64,000 nt of DNA from CAVRCA01 sp965218045 (GTDB taxonomy: Bacteria > Pseudomonadota > Alphaproteobacteria > Acetobacterales > Acetobacteraceae): positions 372,001 to 436,000 of the forward strand of contig CBDCJX010000008.1 in assembly GCA_965218045.1 (NCBI GenBank), given 5' to 3'. The position numbers and the translations under genes are program-made. Shown here in pieces: positions 47,092 to 55,696 of this stretch (position 1 is its first letter; every line of letters begins with the position of its first letter). Below the pieces are notes generated by a model. The model was not told the origin of the DNA and searched no databases. It saw only the letters and a program-made list of their open reading frames with translations.

Positions 47092-47487
47092 ATGCGGCAG
47101 TTGCGGACCGCCGCGCGCAAGACGAAGGATGGGCCGCTGGCGCGTCGGCTGCTGGCCCTGGCTGCGGTCTACGACGGGGCGACCCGCACCGAGGCGACCA
47201 GGATCGGTGGGGTGACGCTGCAGATCGTGCGCGACTGGGTGGTCAAGTTCAACGCGAGCGCCCCCGAGGGCTTGATCGACCGCAAGGCGCCCGGTCAGCC
47301 GGCCCGGCTGAACGACATGCATCGCGCGGCGCTGGCCGGGGTGATCGAGAGCGGGCCGATCCCAGCGATCCATGGCGTGGTCCGCTGGCGGATCATCGAC
47401 CTGTGCCAGTGGGTCTGGGATGAGTTCCAGGTCAGCGTGGCCAAGCCGACGCTCAGCCGCGAGCTGCGCGGGTTTTTACATGGCTGG
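47092..47487 (+). pseudogene. IS630-family transposase, N-terminal fragment
   Basis: About 130 codons: two helix-turn-helix units typical of IS630/Tc1-like transposases (LARRLLALAAVYDGATRTEA; TLQIVRDWVVKFN; AALAGVIESGPIPAIHGVVR; QVSVAKPTLSRELR). The catalytic DDE domain is missing. Sequence similarity ends about 30 bases before the dnaE2 stop. It directly follows the broken IS3 element, so the two remnants are joined. Confidence 0.75.
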
Positions 47488-47514
47488 CTGCGCGGACTAC
47501 GGCGGGGAATTGCT

Positions 47515-50500
47515 TCAACGGAAATTCCGTGTCGGGACCTTGATGCCGGAACCCGCACGCGGATCGGGGATATAGATGTCGCACGGCTTGCGGTCGCCGA
47601 CGGTCTCCACGTCGCCCCGATCGGGCGAACCCGGATGCGTTGCACCGTCGCCGCGACCGTGTCGCAGCGGGAAGTCTCCCGCCATGCGCTGCCCGACGCT
47701 GCGTAACAGGTCGGACAAATCGTCCAGCCGGTCGGCGACGACGTGGATCACCGCGCCCTCGCGCTGCACCCGGCCACGACAGGCGATCAGGCCGGCCGAG
47801 AGGACGAGGCGCCGCTGTCGCTCGAACAGGGCGGGCCAGACGATCAGGTTGGCGACACCGGTCTCGTCCTCGACGGTGATAAACATCACCCCTTTTGCCG
47901 AACCAGGTCGTTGCCGGACCAGCACAATACCCGGCACGATCACCCGGCGACTATCGCGGATATCGGTTAGGTCGGAGCAACGGATCATGCCGCGCCGCGC
48001 AAGGTCGGCGCGCAGGAAGGCGACCGGATGGCGGCGCAGGCTGAGCCCGACGCTGCGATAATCCTCCACCACTTCGCTGCCCTCGGTCATCGGCACCAGC
48101 GCGACCGGCGGCTCGACGATCTCCGGCGGTGGCAAGCGTGCCTGCTCCATCGCGGCGAACAACGGCAGTCTGGAATCGGCGAGGCCGCGAATCGCCCATA
48201 GCGCCTGTCGCCGATCGAGACCGAGGCCTAGGCCGCCGAACGCGCCGGCTTCCGCCAGCCGCTCCAGTGCGGCGACCGGCACGCGGGCACGTCGCCATAA
48301 CATGTCAACTGAAACAAATGGCGTGCCGCCACGCGATGCGACGATCTCCGCGCCGTCGGCGTTGGCCAGTCCCTTCGCCATGCGCAGGCCGAGCCGGACC
48401 GCGAGAGTGCGGCCGGCGGCGGGCTCGAGCGTGCAATCCCACCGGCTGGCGTTGACGCAGACTGGCCGCACCTCCACGCCGTGCTCGCGCGCGTCGCGCA
48501 CGATCTGCGCCGGCGCGTAGAACCCCATCGGCTGCGCGTTCAGCAGCGCGCAGCAGAACACGTCCGGATGGTGGCACTTCATCCAGCTCGAGCTGTAGGC
48601 GATCAGCGCGAAGCTGGCGGCGTGACTCTCGGGGAATCCGTACGAGCCAAACCCCTCGATCTGACTGAACGTCTTTTCGGCAAATTCGCGCGTGTAGCCG
48701 TTCGCCTGCATGCCGACGATCAGCTTGTCGCGAAAGTGCGACACGCCGCCGGTAATCTTGAATGTCGCCATGGAGCGGCGGAGCTGGTCGGCCTCGCCCG
48801 GTGTGAAGCCGGCGCAGACGATCGCCACCTGCATCGCCTGCTCCTGGAACAGCGGCACGCCGAGCGTCTTGTCGAGCACGCGTTTTAGCTCGGGTTTGGG
48901 ATAGGCGGGCTCTTCGATGCCGTCACGCCGACGCAGATAGGGATGCACCATGTCGCCCTGGATCGGGCCGGGACGGACGATCGCGACCTGGATCACCAGA
49001 TCGTAGAAGCGCGCGGGCTTGAGGCGCGGCAGCATCGACATCTGCGCCCGGCTCTCGATCTGGAACGTCCCCAGCGTGTCCGCCCGCTGGATCATCGCAA
49101 AGGTGGCGGTGTCCTCGGGCGGGATGTCGGCCAGGCTCAGGCGCTCGCCGCGATGTTCTTCCAACAAGTCGAAGGCGCGGCGCATGCAGCCGAGCATGCC
49201 GAGCCCGAGCACGTCGACCTTCATGAAACGCAGCACGTCGATATCGTCCTTGTCCCATTCGATGACCTGCCGATCCTTCATCGTGGCGGGCTCGATTGGC
49301 ACCAGATCGTCGAGCCGCTCCTCGGTGAGCACGAACCCGCCCGGATGCTGGCCGAGATGGCGCGGGAAGCCGATCAGCTCGCGGGCGAGCTCGAGCGTCA
49401 GCCGCAGCCGCCGGTCCCGCAGATTGAGGTTCAGGTCGGCCGCGTGGGCCTCCGCGACACCCTCCTCGCTCCAGCCCCAGACCTGGCCGGCCAGCGCGCC
49501 GGTCACGTCCTCGGACAATCCCATCACCTTGCCGACCTCGCGCACCGCGCCGCGCGAGCGGAACCGCATCACCGTCGCGCACAGCGCCGCGCGGTCGCGG
49601 CCATAGGTGTCGTAGACCCACTGGATCACCTCCTCGCGCCGCTCGTGCTCGAAATCGACGTCGATATCAGGCGGCTCATGCCGCTCGGCGGAGATGAAAC
49701 GTTCGAACAACAGGCCGGAGTGGACCGGGTCGATGCTGGTGATGCCGAGCACGTAACAGACCGCCGAATTGGCCGCCGAGCCGCGTCCCTGGCACAGGAT
49801 GTCCTTCGAGCGCGCGAAGCGGACGATGGAGTGCACGGTGAGGAAATACGGCGCGTAGGCCAGCCGCTCGATCAGCGCCAACTCGTGACGAAGCTGGCTC
49901 GCCACGTCGTCCGGCACACCGTCGGGATAGCGGCGCGCCGCACCCTCCCAGGTCAGCCGCTCGAGCGTCTGCTGCGAGGTGAGGCCGGGATCCTCGATCT
50001 CGCTCGGATACTGGTAGCGCAGCTCGGCGAGGCTGAACCGGCAGCGCTCGACGATCTCCAAGCTATGGGCAACAGCGTCGGGATGGCGCGCGAACAGCCG
50101 CTGCATCTCGTGCGGCGGACGGAGATGTCGGTCGGCGAACCGCTCACGCCGGAACCCGGCATCGTCAATGGTGCATCCTTCGCGAATGCAGGTGACGACA
50201 TCCTGCAGGATGCGCCGCTGCGGCACGTGGTACAGCACGTCGCCGGTCGCCACCGTGGCGACCCTCGCCGCTTGCGCGAGGTCGTCGAGTTGATGCAGCC
50301 GCACGGCGTCATCGGGGCGACGCCTGAGAGTGAGGGCGAGATAGGCGCGATCGTCGAACACCTCGTGCAGCGCGTGCAAACGCGCGGCGAGCGCGGGGCC
50401 AGCCGCGTCCGGCAGCAGCACGGCGATCAGCCCCGCCGCCTGCGCCGCCAGATCGTGCCATGAGAGGTGGCACTTCCCCTTGCCGGCGCGCGCCTTGCCC

Positions 50501-50781
50501 ATGCTGAGCAGCCGGCAGAGCCGGGAGTAGGCAACGCGATCGGTCGGATACACCAGCACCGGCGGCGCATCCGCGAGATCGAGCCGGCAGCCGACGACGT
50601 GCCGCACCCCGGTCTCGCCCGCGCGCTGATGCGCCCGCACGATACCGGCCAGCGAGTTGCGATCGACGATGCCGAGCGCCGGCAGCCCAAGCATCGCGGC
50701 CTGCGCGAACAGTTCCTCGACGTGGCTCGCGCCACGCAGGAAACTGTAATTGCTGGTGACCTGCAGCTCGGCGTAACTCAC
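47515..50781 (-). CDS. dnaE2: Error-prone DNA polymerase DnaE2 (ImuC)
   Basis: 1088 residues. It opens with a PHP domain (YAELQVTSNYSFLRGASHVEE) and has the C-family polymerase core with catalytic acids in PPDIDVDFEHERREEV and, further on, MKVDVLGLGML. Helix-hairpin and OB-fold regions follow, and it ends IPDPRAGSGIKVPTRNFR, the diagnostic DnaE2 tail. In the alphaproteobacterial mutasome it performs SOS-induced translesion synthesis with ImuB as the clamp-binding hub. It lies downstream of imuA-imuB with two extra genes and a palindromic repeat in between, so it may need its own promoter. IS remnants begin about 30 bases beyond its stop. Confidence 0.95.
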   Translation of the reverse strand: MSYAELQVTSNYSFLRGASHVEELFAQAAMLGLPALGIVDRNSLAGIVRAHQRAGETGVRHVVGCRLDLADAPPVLVYPTDRVAYSRLCRLLSMGKARAGKGKCHLSWHDLAAQAAGLIAVLLPDAAGPALAARLHALHEVFDDRAYLALTLRRRPDDAVRLHQLDDLAQAARVATVATGDVLYHVPQRRILQDVVTCIREGCTIDDAGFRRERFADRHLRPPHEMQRLFARHPDAVAHSLEIVERCRFSLAELRYQYPSEIEDPGLTSQQTLERLTWEGAARRYPDGVPDDVASQLRHELALIERLAYAPYFLTVHSIVRFARSKDILCQGRGSAANSAVCYVLGITSIDPVHSGLLFERFISAERHEPPDIDVDFEHERREEVIQWVYDTYGRDRAALCATVMRFRSRGAVREVGKVMGLSEDVTGALAGQVWGWSEEGVAEAHAADLNLNLRDRRLRLTLELARELIGFPRHLGQHPGGFVLTEERLDDLVPIEPATMKDRQVIEWDKDDIDVLRFMKVDVLGLGMLGCMRRAFDLLEEHRGERLSLADIPPEDTATFAMIQRADTLGTFQIESRAQMSMLPRLKPARFYDLVIQVAIVRPGPIQGDMVHPYLRRRDGIEEPAYPKPELKRVLDKTLGVPLFQEQAMQVAIVCAGFTPGEADQLRRSMATFKITGGVSHFRDKLIVGMQANGYTREFAEKTFSQIEGFGSYGFPESHAASFALIAYSSSWMKCHHPDVFCCALLNAQPMGFYAPAQIVRDAREHGVEVRPVCVNASRWDCTLEPAAGRTLAVRLGLRMAKGLANADGAEIVASRGGTPFVSVDMLWRRARVPVAALERLAEAGAFGGLGLGLDRRQALWAIRGLADSRLPLFAAMEQARLPPPEIVEPPVALVPMTEGSEVVEDYRSVGLSLRRHPVAFLRADLARRGMIRCSDLTDIRDSRRVIVPGIVLVRQRPGSAKGVMFITVEDETGVANLIVWPALFERQRRLVLSAGLIACRGRVQREGAVIHVVADRLDDLSDLLRSVGQRMAGDFPLRHGRGDGATHPGSPDRGDVETVGDRKPCDIYIPDPRAGSGIKVPTRNFR

Positions 50782-50799
50782 TCAGTCAGCGCCCCTTCT

Positions 50800-50915
50800 T
50801 CGTCATCGCGAGGCGCGTAGCGCCGTGGCTGTCATTGCGAGCGAAGCGCGGCAATCCAGGCGTATCGCACGAGATGGATCGTCGCCACGCCGCCAAGCGT
50901 GTCTCGCGATGACGA
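50800..50915. repeat. REP-like 116-bp palindromic intergenic element
   Basis: TCGTCATCGCGAG at the left and CTCGCGATGACGA at the right are perfect 13-base inverted ends. Inside are CATTGCGAGCGAAGCG, GGCAATCCAGGCG and ATGGATCGTCGCCACGCC, the typical body of a dispersed palindrome seen between genes in many alphaproteobacteria. It lies between the DUF4336 gene and dnaE2. Function is unknown; it could fold into a long RNA hairpin and limit read-through. Confidence 0.75.
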
Positions 50916-50968
50916 TTCGGTGTCATTGGTCCTGATATTTGCTACCAGCGAGACCTGCATCAGCGTCG

Positions 50969-51667
50969 TTATACGTGCAGCCATTTGAAGGCAGCGCGCA
51001 CGAAGGCCGCTCCGCCCGAGGTGACCGGTTCGCCGTGAGCCATCAACACCTGCTCTATCGGCCAGGCCAGAATGCGCTGGAGCGAGGCACGTGCCGCACG
51101 GCGGTTTAGGAACGACATCCGAAGGTCGCACGGTGCGCCGGGATTGGGTGCGACGATTCCAGCATGCCGCGCGACAAGGCCGCGCCACCCCTTGAACCAG
51201 TCGCGCGGGAAGTTTTGGATCAGGTCTGCAAAGATCGCCGTGTGGCTGGGATGGTGAAAGAACACTGCTTCCGTAAGGAAGGGACTGCCACGCATGAGGA
51301 CTTGGTCAATTTCCATGGCCCATGCGAGATCGGGTGTGTCACGTAAGTCCGCGTCAAAGGGCAGCAGTTTTCTTCGCCTACGCAGGCCGGGTGAGGCGTG
51401 GAGCCGAGCATGCGGGTAAGCGGATTTCCATTCGCTCAGAAAGAGGTGGTGCAACAAATTGGGTGAGACGAGATGGCGAACGGTTCCTAACGCATCAACC
51501 TGCTGCGTAAGGTCAGACGACAGGGCAGTCGGCGACCACACGAATAAGCTGCCATCCTGCAAGCGGATCACGGCCATCCGGGTTGGATATGCGAACCCGT
51601 AGAATGGCACGACGGGCCCCCCGCCGATCCAAATGCCTGGCCCAAATTCTGCCAACAGCGTCCCCAC
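50969..51667 (-). CDS. DUF4336 domain protein (metallo-beta-lactamase-like)
   Basis: 232 residues from GTG 51667, chosen for GGGAGAG upstream; a longer frame from 51739 has an unlikely N-terminus. Features are LLAEFGPGIWIGGGPV, MAVIRLQDGSLFVWSPTALS, HLVSPNLLHHLFLSEW and HPSHTAIFADLIQNF, typical of DUF4336. The family is remotely like metallo-beta-lactamases, and the HLVSPNLLHH histidines would be metal ligands, but no activity is known. It sits between the imuA-imuB pair and dnaE2 on the same strand. Confidence 0.75.
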   Translation of the reverse strand: MGTLLAEFGPGIWIGGGPVVPFYGFAYPTRMAVIRLQDGSLFVWSPTALSSDLTQQVDALGTVRHLVSPNLLHHLFLSEWKSAYPHARLHASPGLRRRRKLLPFDADLRDTPDLAWAMEIDQVLMRGSPFLTEAVFFHHPSHTAIFADLIQNFPRDWFKGWRGLVARHAGIVAPNPGAPCDLRMSFLNRRAARASLQRILAWPIEQVLMAHGEPVTSGGAAFVRAAFKWLHV

Positions 51668-51739
51668 GGATATACTCTCCCTTGTTCTATCCTGTTTGCA
51701 TGTGTCGAGCGGTTGGCACGGTACTTCGTCCCGCAGCAT

Positions 51740-51931
51740 TTACAATTCGGATTGGCTACGAACGATCCGCGTGGCGGTCGCGTGCGCAGGCGGCATGGAT
51801 TGCCACGCTGCCAGGGCAGCGGCCTCGCTCGGCGTGCTCAAGCCGAGACGGCGTATCTCGGCGAGGATATCGGCCGGGGTCATCCGCTGCTCGCCTTTGG
51901 CGGATTGCTTGTTGTCATGGTTTTCGCTCAT
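51740..51931 (-). CDS. Small hypothetical protein downstream of imuB
   Basis: 63 residues from ATG 51931, with GGGAG six bases from the start. It follows the imuB stop by only 13 bases, so it is almost certainly cotranscribed with imuA-imuB. The N-terminus is polar (SENHDNKQSAKGEQR). The middle has one amphipathic helix (TPADILAEIRRLGLSTPSEAAALAAW), a plausible protein-interaction segment. I do not recognise a family. Its position inside an SOS operon makes it worth testing. Confidence 0.6.
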   Translation of the reverse strand: MSENHDNKQSAKGEQRMTPADILAEIRRLGLSTPSEAAALAAWQSMPPAHATATRIVRSQSEL

Positions 51932-51944
51932 CACATGCTCCCAA

Positions 51945-53462
51945 CTAAAAAATACCATGCAGGAACCAGCGCAGGTCGCCGGTGGCGGAGTCGGCGCCGT
52001 CGCCGCGGCGGAACAGCCAGAAGCGTCGGCCAGCCTCGTCCTCGACGCGGAAATAGTCTCGCACGCCGAACACCTCGCCCTCGCGGCGCCACCATTCGCC
52101 GTGGATGCGCTCCGGCCCGTCCGCTCGCCGAACCCGATGACGGTGCCGCCGCCAGGTGAAGGCGACGGGCGGCTGGTCAGGCAGCAACGCCATCGCCTCG
52201 ATCGGCTGCGGCGGCTCGATGATCCGCGTGGGGCGGGGCAGCGCAGCGGACCAGGTCGCACCGATTGCCTGGGCCAGCGGCTCGACGTGGCGGACCGAGC
52301 GCTCCGGCACGTCGCTCTCGACCGGCGCCGCGCGCCAGACCCGCCCCGCGCCGAGCCGGTTCTGCAACCGGTCGATCAGTTCGGCGACACTCGGCTCCTC
52401 GGCCGCCGCGCCGCCCAGCACACAAGCGGCCTGGCTGTAGGCGAGCGGCTCGGCCCAGGGCACGGCGAGCCGCACGGCGTCCACTCCGAGCCCGGGATCG
52501 ACCTGCTCGATCCGCTCGTTCAGCAGACGGAGGAGATGACGCGCATCGCGCGTCGCCCGCGCCGTGCCGACCCGGATCATCTGCACCGAGGCATCGACCC
52601 GCTCGCAGGCGAGGTCGAAGCGACGACCGCCCTGCCCGGCCCGCTCCAGCATCGCGCAGACCGCCGCCACCAGTCGTACGTTGACGCCGGCGAACGCTTC
52701 CGCGGTCAGCAGCGGCTCGGCGAAGGGGATGCGATGCTGGATGATCTCCGGCGGGACCACCGGCACGATGGGCTCGGCGACACGGCCGAAAGCCTGGTCC
52801 AGCCGGAGCAGCAGCATCGGTCCGAAGCGGCGGGCCAGCGGTGCGCGGGGTGCATCGGCGAGCGCCCCGATCCGCTCGAAGCCGAGGCGATGCAGCGCCT
52901 GCAGCATCGCCTCCGGCAGCCGCAGCGCGGCGATCGGCAGGGGGCGAAGCGCGGCGTCGAGCTGCCCTTCCGGCACGACGCTGACCGGCGGTGCGGCATG
53001 GCGGGCCACGGCGTGCGCCGCTCCCGGGGTGTCGGCGATGGCGGCGCGCACCCCGCTGGCGATGCGGGAGAGCTGCCGCACGATCTCGGCCAGCATCACC
53101 GCCTCGCCACCGAACAGATGGGCGCAGCCGGTCGCGTCTAGCAGCAGCCCGTCGGGCGGCGCGGCGCAGGTCAGCGGCGCGTAACGCAGGCACCAGGCGG
53201 CCAGGCGGGCGAGCGCCGCCGCGTCGGAGGGCGGGTCGGCTTCGCTCACCGCCAATCCGGGCACCATCGCCTGCGCGTGGCTCAGCGGCATCCCCGGATG
53301 CAGGCCTAGCGCGCGTGCGGCCGTGTCGGTCGCGGCGACGATGCGGCGCCGCCCGTCATGCAGCGCGGTCACCACTGGCTGGCCTGGTGGCGGCGATCCT
53401 GGGCCTAGACGCAGCCGATCGGTCGGCCAAGTCGGTAGCCAGACGGAGACGGCCCTGTGCAT
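51945..53462 (-). CDS. imuB: ImuB, Y-family polymerase-like mutasome subunit
   Basis: 505 residues. It begins VSVWLPTWPTDRLRL, the usual ImuB opening, and keeps the Y-family finger and thumb layout (GLHPGMPLSHAQAMVPGL; LLLDATGCAHLFGGE; LGFERIGALADAPRAPLARRFG). Family knowledge says ImuB lacks the acidic catalytic residues and instead links the beta clamp, ImuA and DnaE2. Its start overlaps the end of imuA by 107 bases in another frame, a larger overlap than usual, but the opening motif supports it. Confidence 0.93.
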   Translation of the reverse strand: MHRAVSVWLPTWPTDRLRLGPGSPPPGQPVVTALHDGRRRIVAATDTAARALGLHPGMPLSHAQAMVPGLAVSEADPPSDAAALARLAAWCLRYAPLTCAAPPDGLLLDATGCAHLFGGEAVMLAEIVRQLSRIASGVRAAIADTPGAAHAVARHAAPPVSVVPEGQLDAALRPLPIAALRLPEAMLQALHRLGFERIGALADAPRAPLARRFGPMLLLRLDQAFGRVAEPIVPVVPPEIIQHRIPFAEPLLTAEAFAGVNVRLVAAVCAMLERAGQGGRRFDLACERVDASVQMIRVGTARATRDARHLLRLLNERIEQVDPGLGVDAVRLAVPWAEPLAYSQAACVLGGAAAEEPSVAELIDRLQNRLGAGRVWRAAPVESDVPERSVRHVEPLAQAIGATWSAALPRPTRIIEPPQPIEAMALLPDQPPVAFTWRRHRHRVRRADGPERIHGEWWRREGEVFGVRDYFRVEDEAGRRFWLFRRGDGADSATGDLRWFLHGIF

Positions 53463-54162
53463 CGCATCCTTCCACGGTCCAGATTGCCGGCTCCGCGCCC
53501 CGACAGCGCAGCAGCTCCAGCAGCCAGCGTGGCCGTCCCAGGCCGGGCGTGGCGGGCACCTCCGGCACCGGCGGCAGCGAAGGCAGAGCGCTTACCCGCC
53601 AGCGCGTGAGCGCGGCCGAGGGCTCGATCAGCATCGGGTCCTGGTGCCGCCGACTGCGCCGGAGCACGAAGCCGATGACGCCGGAGATCTCGGCCGCGAG
53701 CTGCAAGCGGCGGGAGGCGGTAAGCGTGAGGCGCCCGCGCAGTTCGCCCACCACCGCCGCGAGGCCCGGTTCGCGCAGCCCTTCCTCCATCACCGCCAGC
53801 ACGGCGGCGGGCTTGCCGGCTTCGGCGAAGATGGTGCGGTCCGGATGCAGGCCGACCCCGGCGAGGGCCGGGGCAAACAGGTCGCGGCGCTCCAGCACCC
53901 AGAGCACCTTGCCGGGCCGCTTGCCGCCGGTGCTCGCGAGCAGCCCGGCGATCAGCAGCGCGACCGCGCCCCCGTGCTCGACGTCGGCGTCACCGCCGAA
54001 CACCTCGTGCAGACCACCGCGCGCGAGGCCGCCATCGGGCAGGTGCTCATCGATCGGCAACAGGCCGAGCGGCAACACGGCGCCGCGACGCCCCGGCTTG
54101 CCGCGTTCGAGCCGCGCTAGGCGGGCTCTCAGATCCTGCAAAACTCCTGCTGCGGGTCCCAT
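53356..54162 (-). CDS. imuA: ImuA, RecA-like mutasome protein
   Basis: 268 residues from ATG 54162. The sequence follows ImuA/SulA-like proteins of alphaproteobacteria: LPLGLLPIDEHLPDGGLARGGLHEVFG, then KVLWVLERRDLFAPALAGVGL, FAEAGKPAAVLAVMEEGLRE, VGELRGRLTLTASRRLQLAAE and SRWRVSALPS-like strands. The Walker A lysine of RecA is not retained. It is the first gene of the SOS mutagenesis operon, with a perfect LexA-type box 33 bases upstream of the start. Confidence 0.9.
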   Translation of the reverse strand: MGPAAGVLQDLRARLARLERGKPGRRGAVLPLGLLPIDEHLPDGGLARGGLHEVFGGDADVEHGGAVALLIAGLLASTGGKRPGKVLWVLERRDLFAPALAGVGLHPDRTIFAEAGKPAAVLAVMEEGLREPGLAAVVGELRGRLTLTASRRLQLAAEISGVIGFVLRRSRRHQDPMLIEPSAALTRWRVSALPSLPPVPEVPATPGLGRPRWLLELLRCRGAEPAIWTVEGCDAQGRLRLATDLADRSAASRPRIAATRPASGDRAA

Positions 54163-54194
54163 GACATTGCCCAAGGCGAGATGACAGGGGACAA

Positions 54195-54209
54195 GAACAT
54201 ATACAGAAC
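54195..54209 (-). promoter_or_regulatory. SOS (LexA) box upstream of imuA
   Basis: On the minus strand the sequence is GTTC-TGTATAT-GTTC, an exact match to the alphaproteobacterial LexA operator GTTC-N7-GTTC. It lies 33 bases upstream of the imuA ATG. LexA repression and DNA-damage induction of the imuA transcript follow from established knowledge of this operon. Confidence 0.85.
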
Positions 54210-54250
54210 ATGCCCCGAGTCGAGTCTCGAATCAGGGACGCCGGCCCAGA

Positions 54251-54360
54251 GCTCAGGAGTTCCAGGGCTCAGGAGTTCCAGGGCTCAGGAGTTCCCGGGC
54301 TCAGGAGTTCCCGGGCTCAGGCGTTCCCGGGCTGAGGCGTTCCCGGCTCAGGCGTTGTAG
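54251..54360. repeat. 16-bp tandem repeat array at the 3' end of the SMP-30 gene
   Basis: Seven head-to-tail units. The first two read GCTCAGGAGTTCCAGG, units three and four end TTCCCGG, and units five to seven carry GGCGTTCCC-type variants with the last two shortened by one base. The last unit (54346-54360) covers the stop and final codons (YNA) of the minus-strand gluconolactonase gene. The array therefore seems to have expanded from that gene's end into the gap before imuA. Confidence 0.85.
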
Positions 54361-55262
54361 TTGAGTCGCAACCCCGGGTCCGGCCACGGCATCGCCGCGA
54401 GCTGGCCGGCGGCGGAGAAGGTGATGTAAGCCGTCCGCATGTCCTTGCCGCCAAACGCGATATTGGTGGGATAGACGTCCGGCACCTTGACCTGCCGCAG
54501 CACCTGGCCGGATGGCGAGATCACGGTGATGCAGCCGGTCATCAGGGTGGCGACGCAGATATTGCCGTTGGCATCGAGGGCGAGGCTGTCGAAGCGCTGG
54601 AACCCGTCCAGCCCGGCGACGATGCGACCGCCATGCGGCGAGGGGAACGGTGCCTTGCGGACCACGCCCGGTGCATCGAGGTCGAACGCCCAGAGCCGCG
54701 CCGCCTCGGTATCCGCGACATAGACCACCTTGCCGTCCGGCGAGAGCCCGACCCCGTTGGCGGTCACGATTGGATGGGCAATCTCGATGACCTTCGAGCC
54801 GTCCGGCAGAGCATAGTATAGGCCGCCATGATCACGGTCGCGCTCGCGCCGCTTGCCGAGATCGGTGAAGTAGAAACCGCCCTGCGCGTCGAACACGATG
54901 TCGTTCGGCGCGGAGAGCCGGTAGCGCCCACAATGGGTATACAGGGTCGCGCACGCGCCGGTGCGCGGATCGATGCGCTGGATTGAGCCGCCGACATAGT
55001 CCGCCGACGGGCCGGTGGAGAGGAAGCCGCCATGCGCATAGGCGTTGCCGCCATTGTTGCAGGCATAGAGCGCGCCGTCCGGCCCGATCGCGAGCCCGTT
55101 CGGACCGCCGCCCGCGTCGCAGAACCGATCCACCGTGCCGTCCGGGGTGATGCGGGTGACGGTGCCGCCGGCGATCTCGCCGAGGATCACCGAGTCGTCA
55201 TCCATCGCCACCGGCCCCTCCGGAAACTTCAGGTCATGCGCCAGAATGCGCAGATCCGACAT
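54348..55262 (-). CDS. SMP-30/gluconolactonase/LRE family protein
   Basis: 304 residues from ATG 55262, with GGGAGGA upstream. It is a six-bladed beta-propeller: the metal-binding Glu is in LKFPEGPVAMDD, the Asn in APNDIVFDAQGGFYFTD, and the catalytic-type Asp in YVADTEAARLWAFD. Family members hydrolyse sugar lactones (gluconolactone, xylonolactone) or related esters with a divalent metal. No signal peptide is present and no sugar-oxidising gene is adjacent, so the lactone is unknown. Confidence 0.87.
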   Translation of the reverse strand: MSDLRILAHDLKFPEGPVAMDDDSVILGEIAGGTVTRITPDGTVDRFCDAGGGPNGLAIGPDGALYACNNGGNAYAHGGFLSTGPSADYVGGSIQRIDPRTGACATLYTHCGRYRLSAPNDIVFDAQGGFYFTDLGKRRERDRDHGGLYYALPDGSKVIEIAHPIVTANGVGLSPDGKVVYVADTEAARLWAFDLDAPGVVRKAPFPSPHGGRIVAGLDGFQRFDSLALDANGNICVATLMTGCITVISPSGQVLRQVKVPDVYPTNIAFGGKDMRTAYITFSAAGQLAAMPWPDPGLRLNYNA

Positions 55263-55696
55263 CGCGCTGTCCTCCCGTCTTGTGACGCAACGTTCCCCCC
55301 TGGGTTCTGGACCGTCAAGCGCACCGATCGTCGTTGTGCTCCTGGGAAACGATGACCCGGGACGCGGCGGTCGTGTCCCCAGCCGTAGTGTCGGAACGCA
55401 CTGCGTTCCTGCGCCGGGCTGAACCGCAATCAGGCTGCCATGGCTGGCAAGCTGACTGTGGAACATCGCTGATTGGTCTTAAGGCTCATGTAGCGGCGAT
55501 GTAAGCGTCCGTCGATCGACACGGTTGACGTGCCGGACTGGCGGGCATGACGATCCTCGATCTGCCGGGGAGATGCAGCGGTGGAGATCGACAACGACAA
55601 GATCGACGGTCCGCCGCGCTGACCGACGAGGTCTCGCGGAGAGCGAACGACTGTTCAGGGAGCTATTCGCAAAATCCGCGGGGGTAGGCGGCGCGA
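55263..55696. other. Gap between the SMP-30 gene and the IS66 remnant
   Basis: About 434 bases with no supported gene. The left part holds the minus-strand promoter of the gluconolactonase gene. From about 55500 (GTAAGCGTCCGTCG, like the GTAAGCG ends of IS66 elements) the sequence may be the right end of the IS66 element, but I found no matching inverted copy on the other side. Confidence 0.35.

Noticed and set aside
54251..54360. Possible small CRISPR-like array
   Set aside because: Units are contiguous 16-mers without spacers and no cas genes are present.
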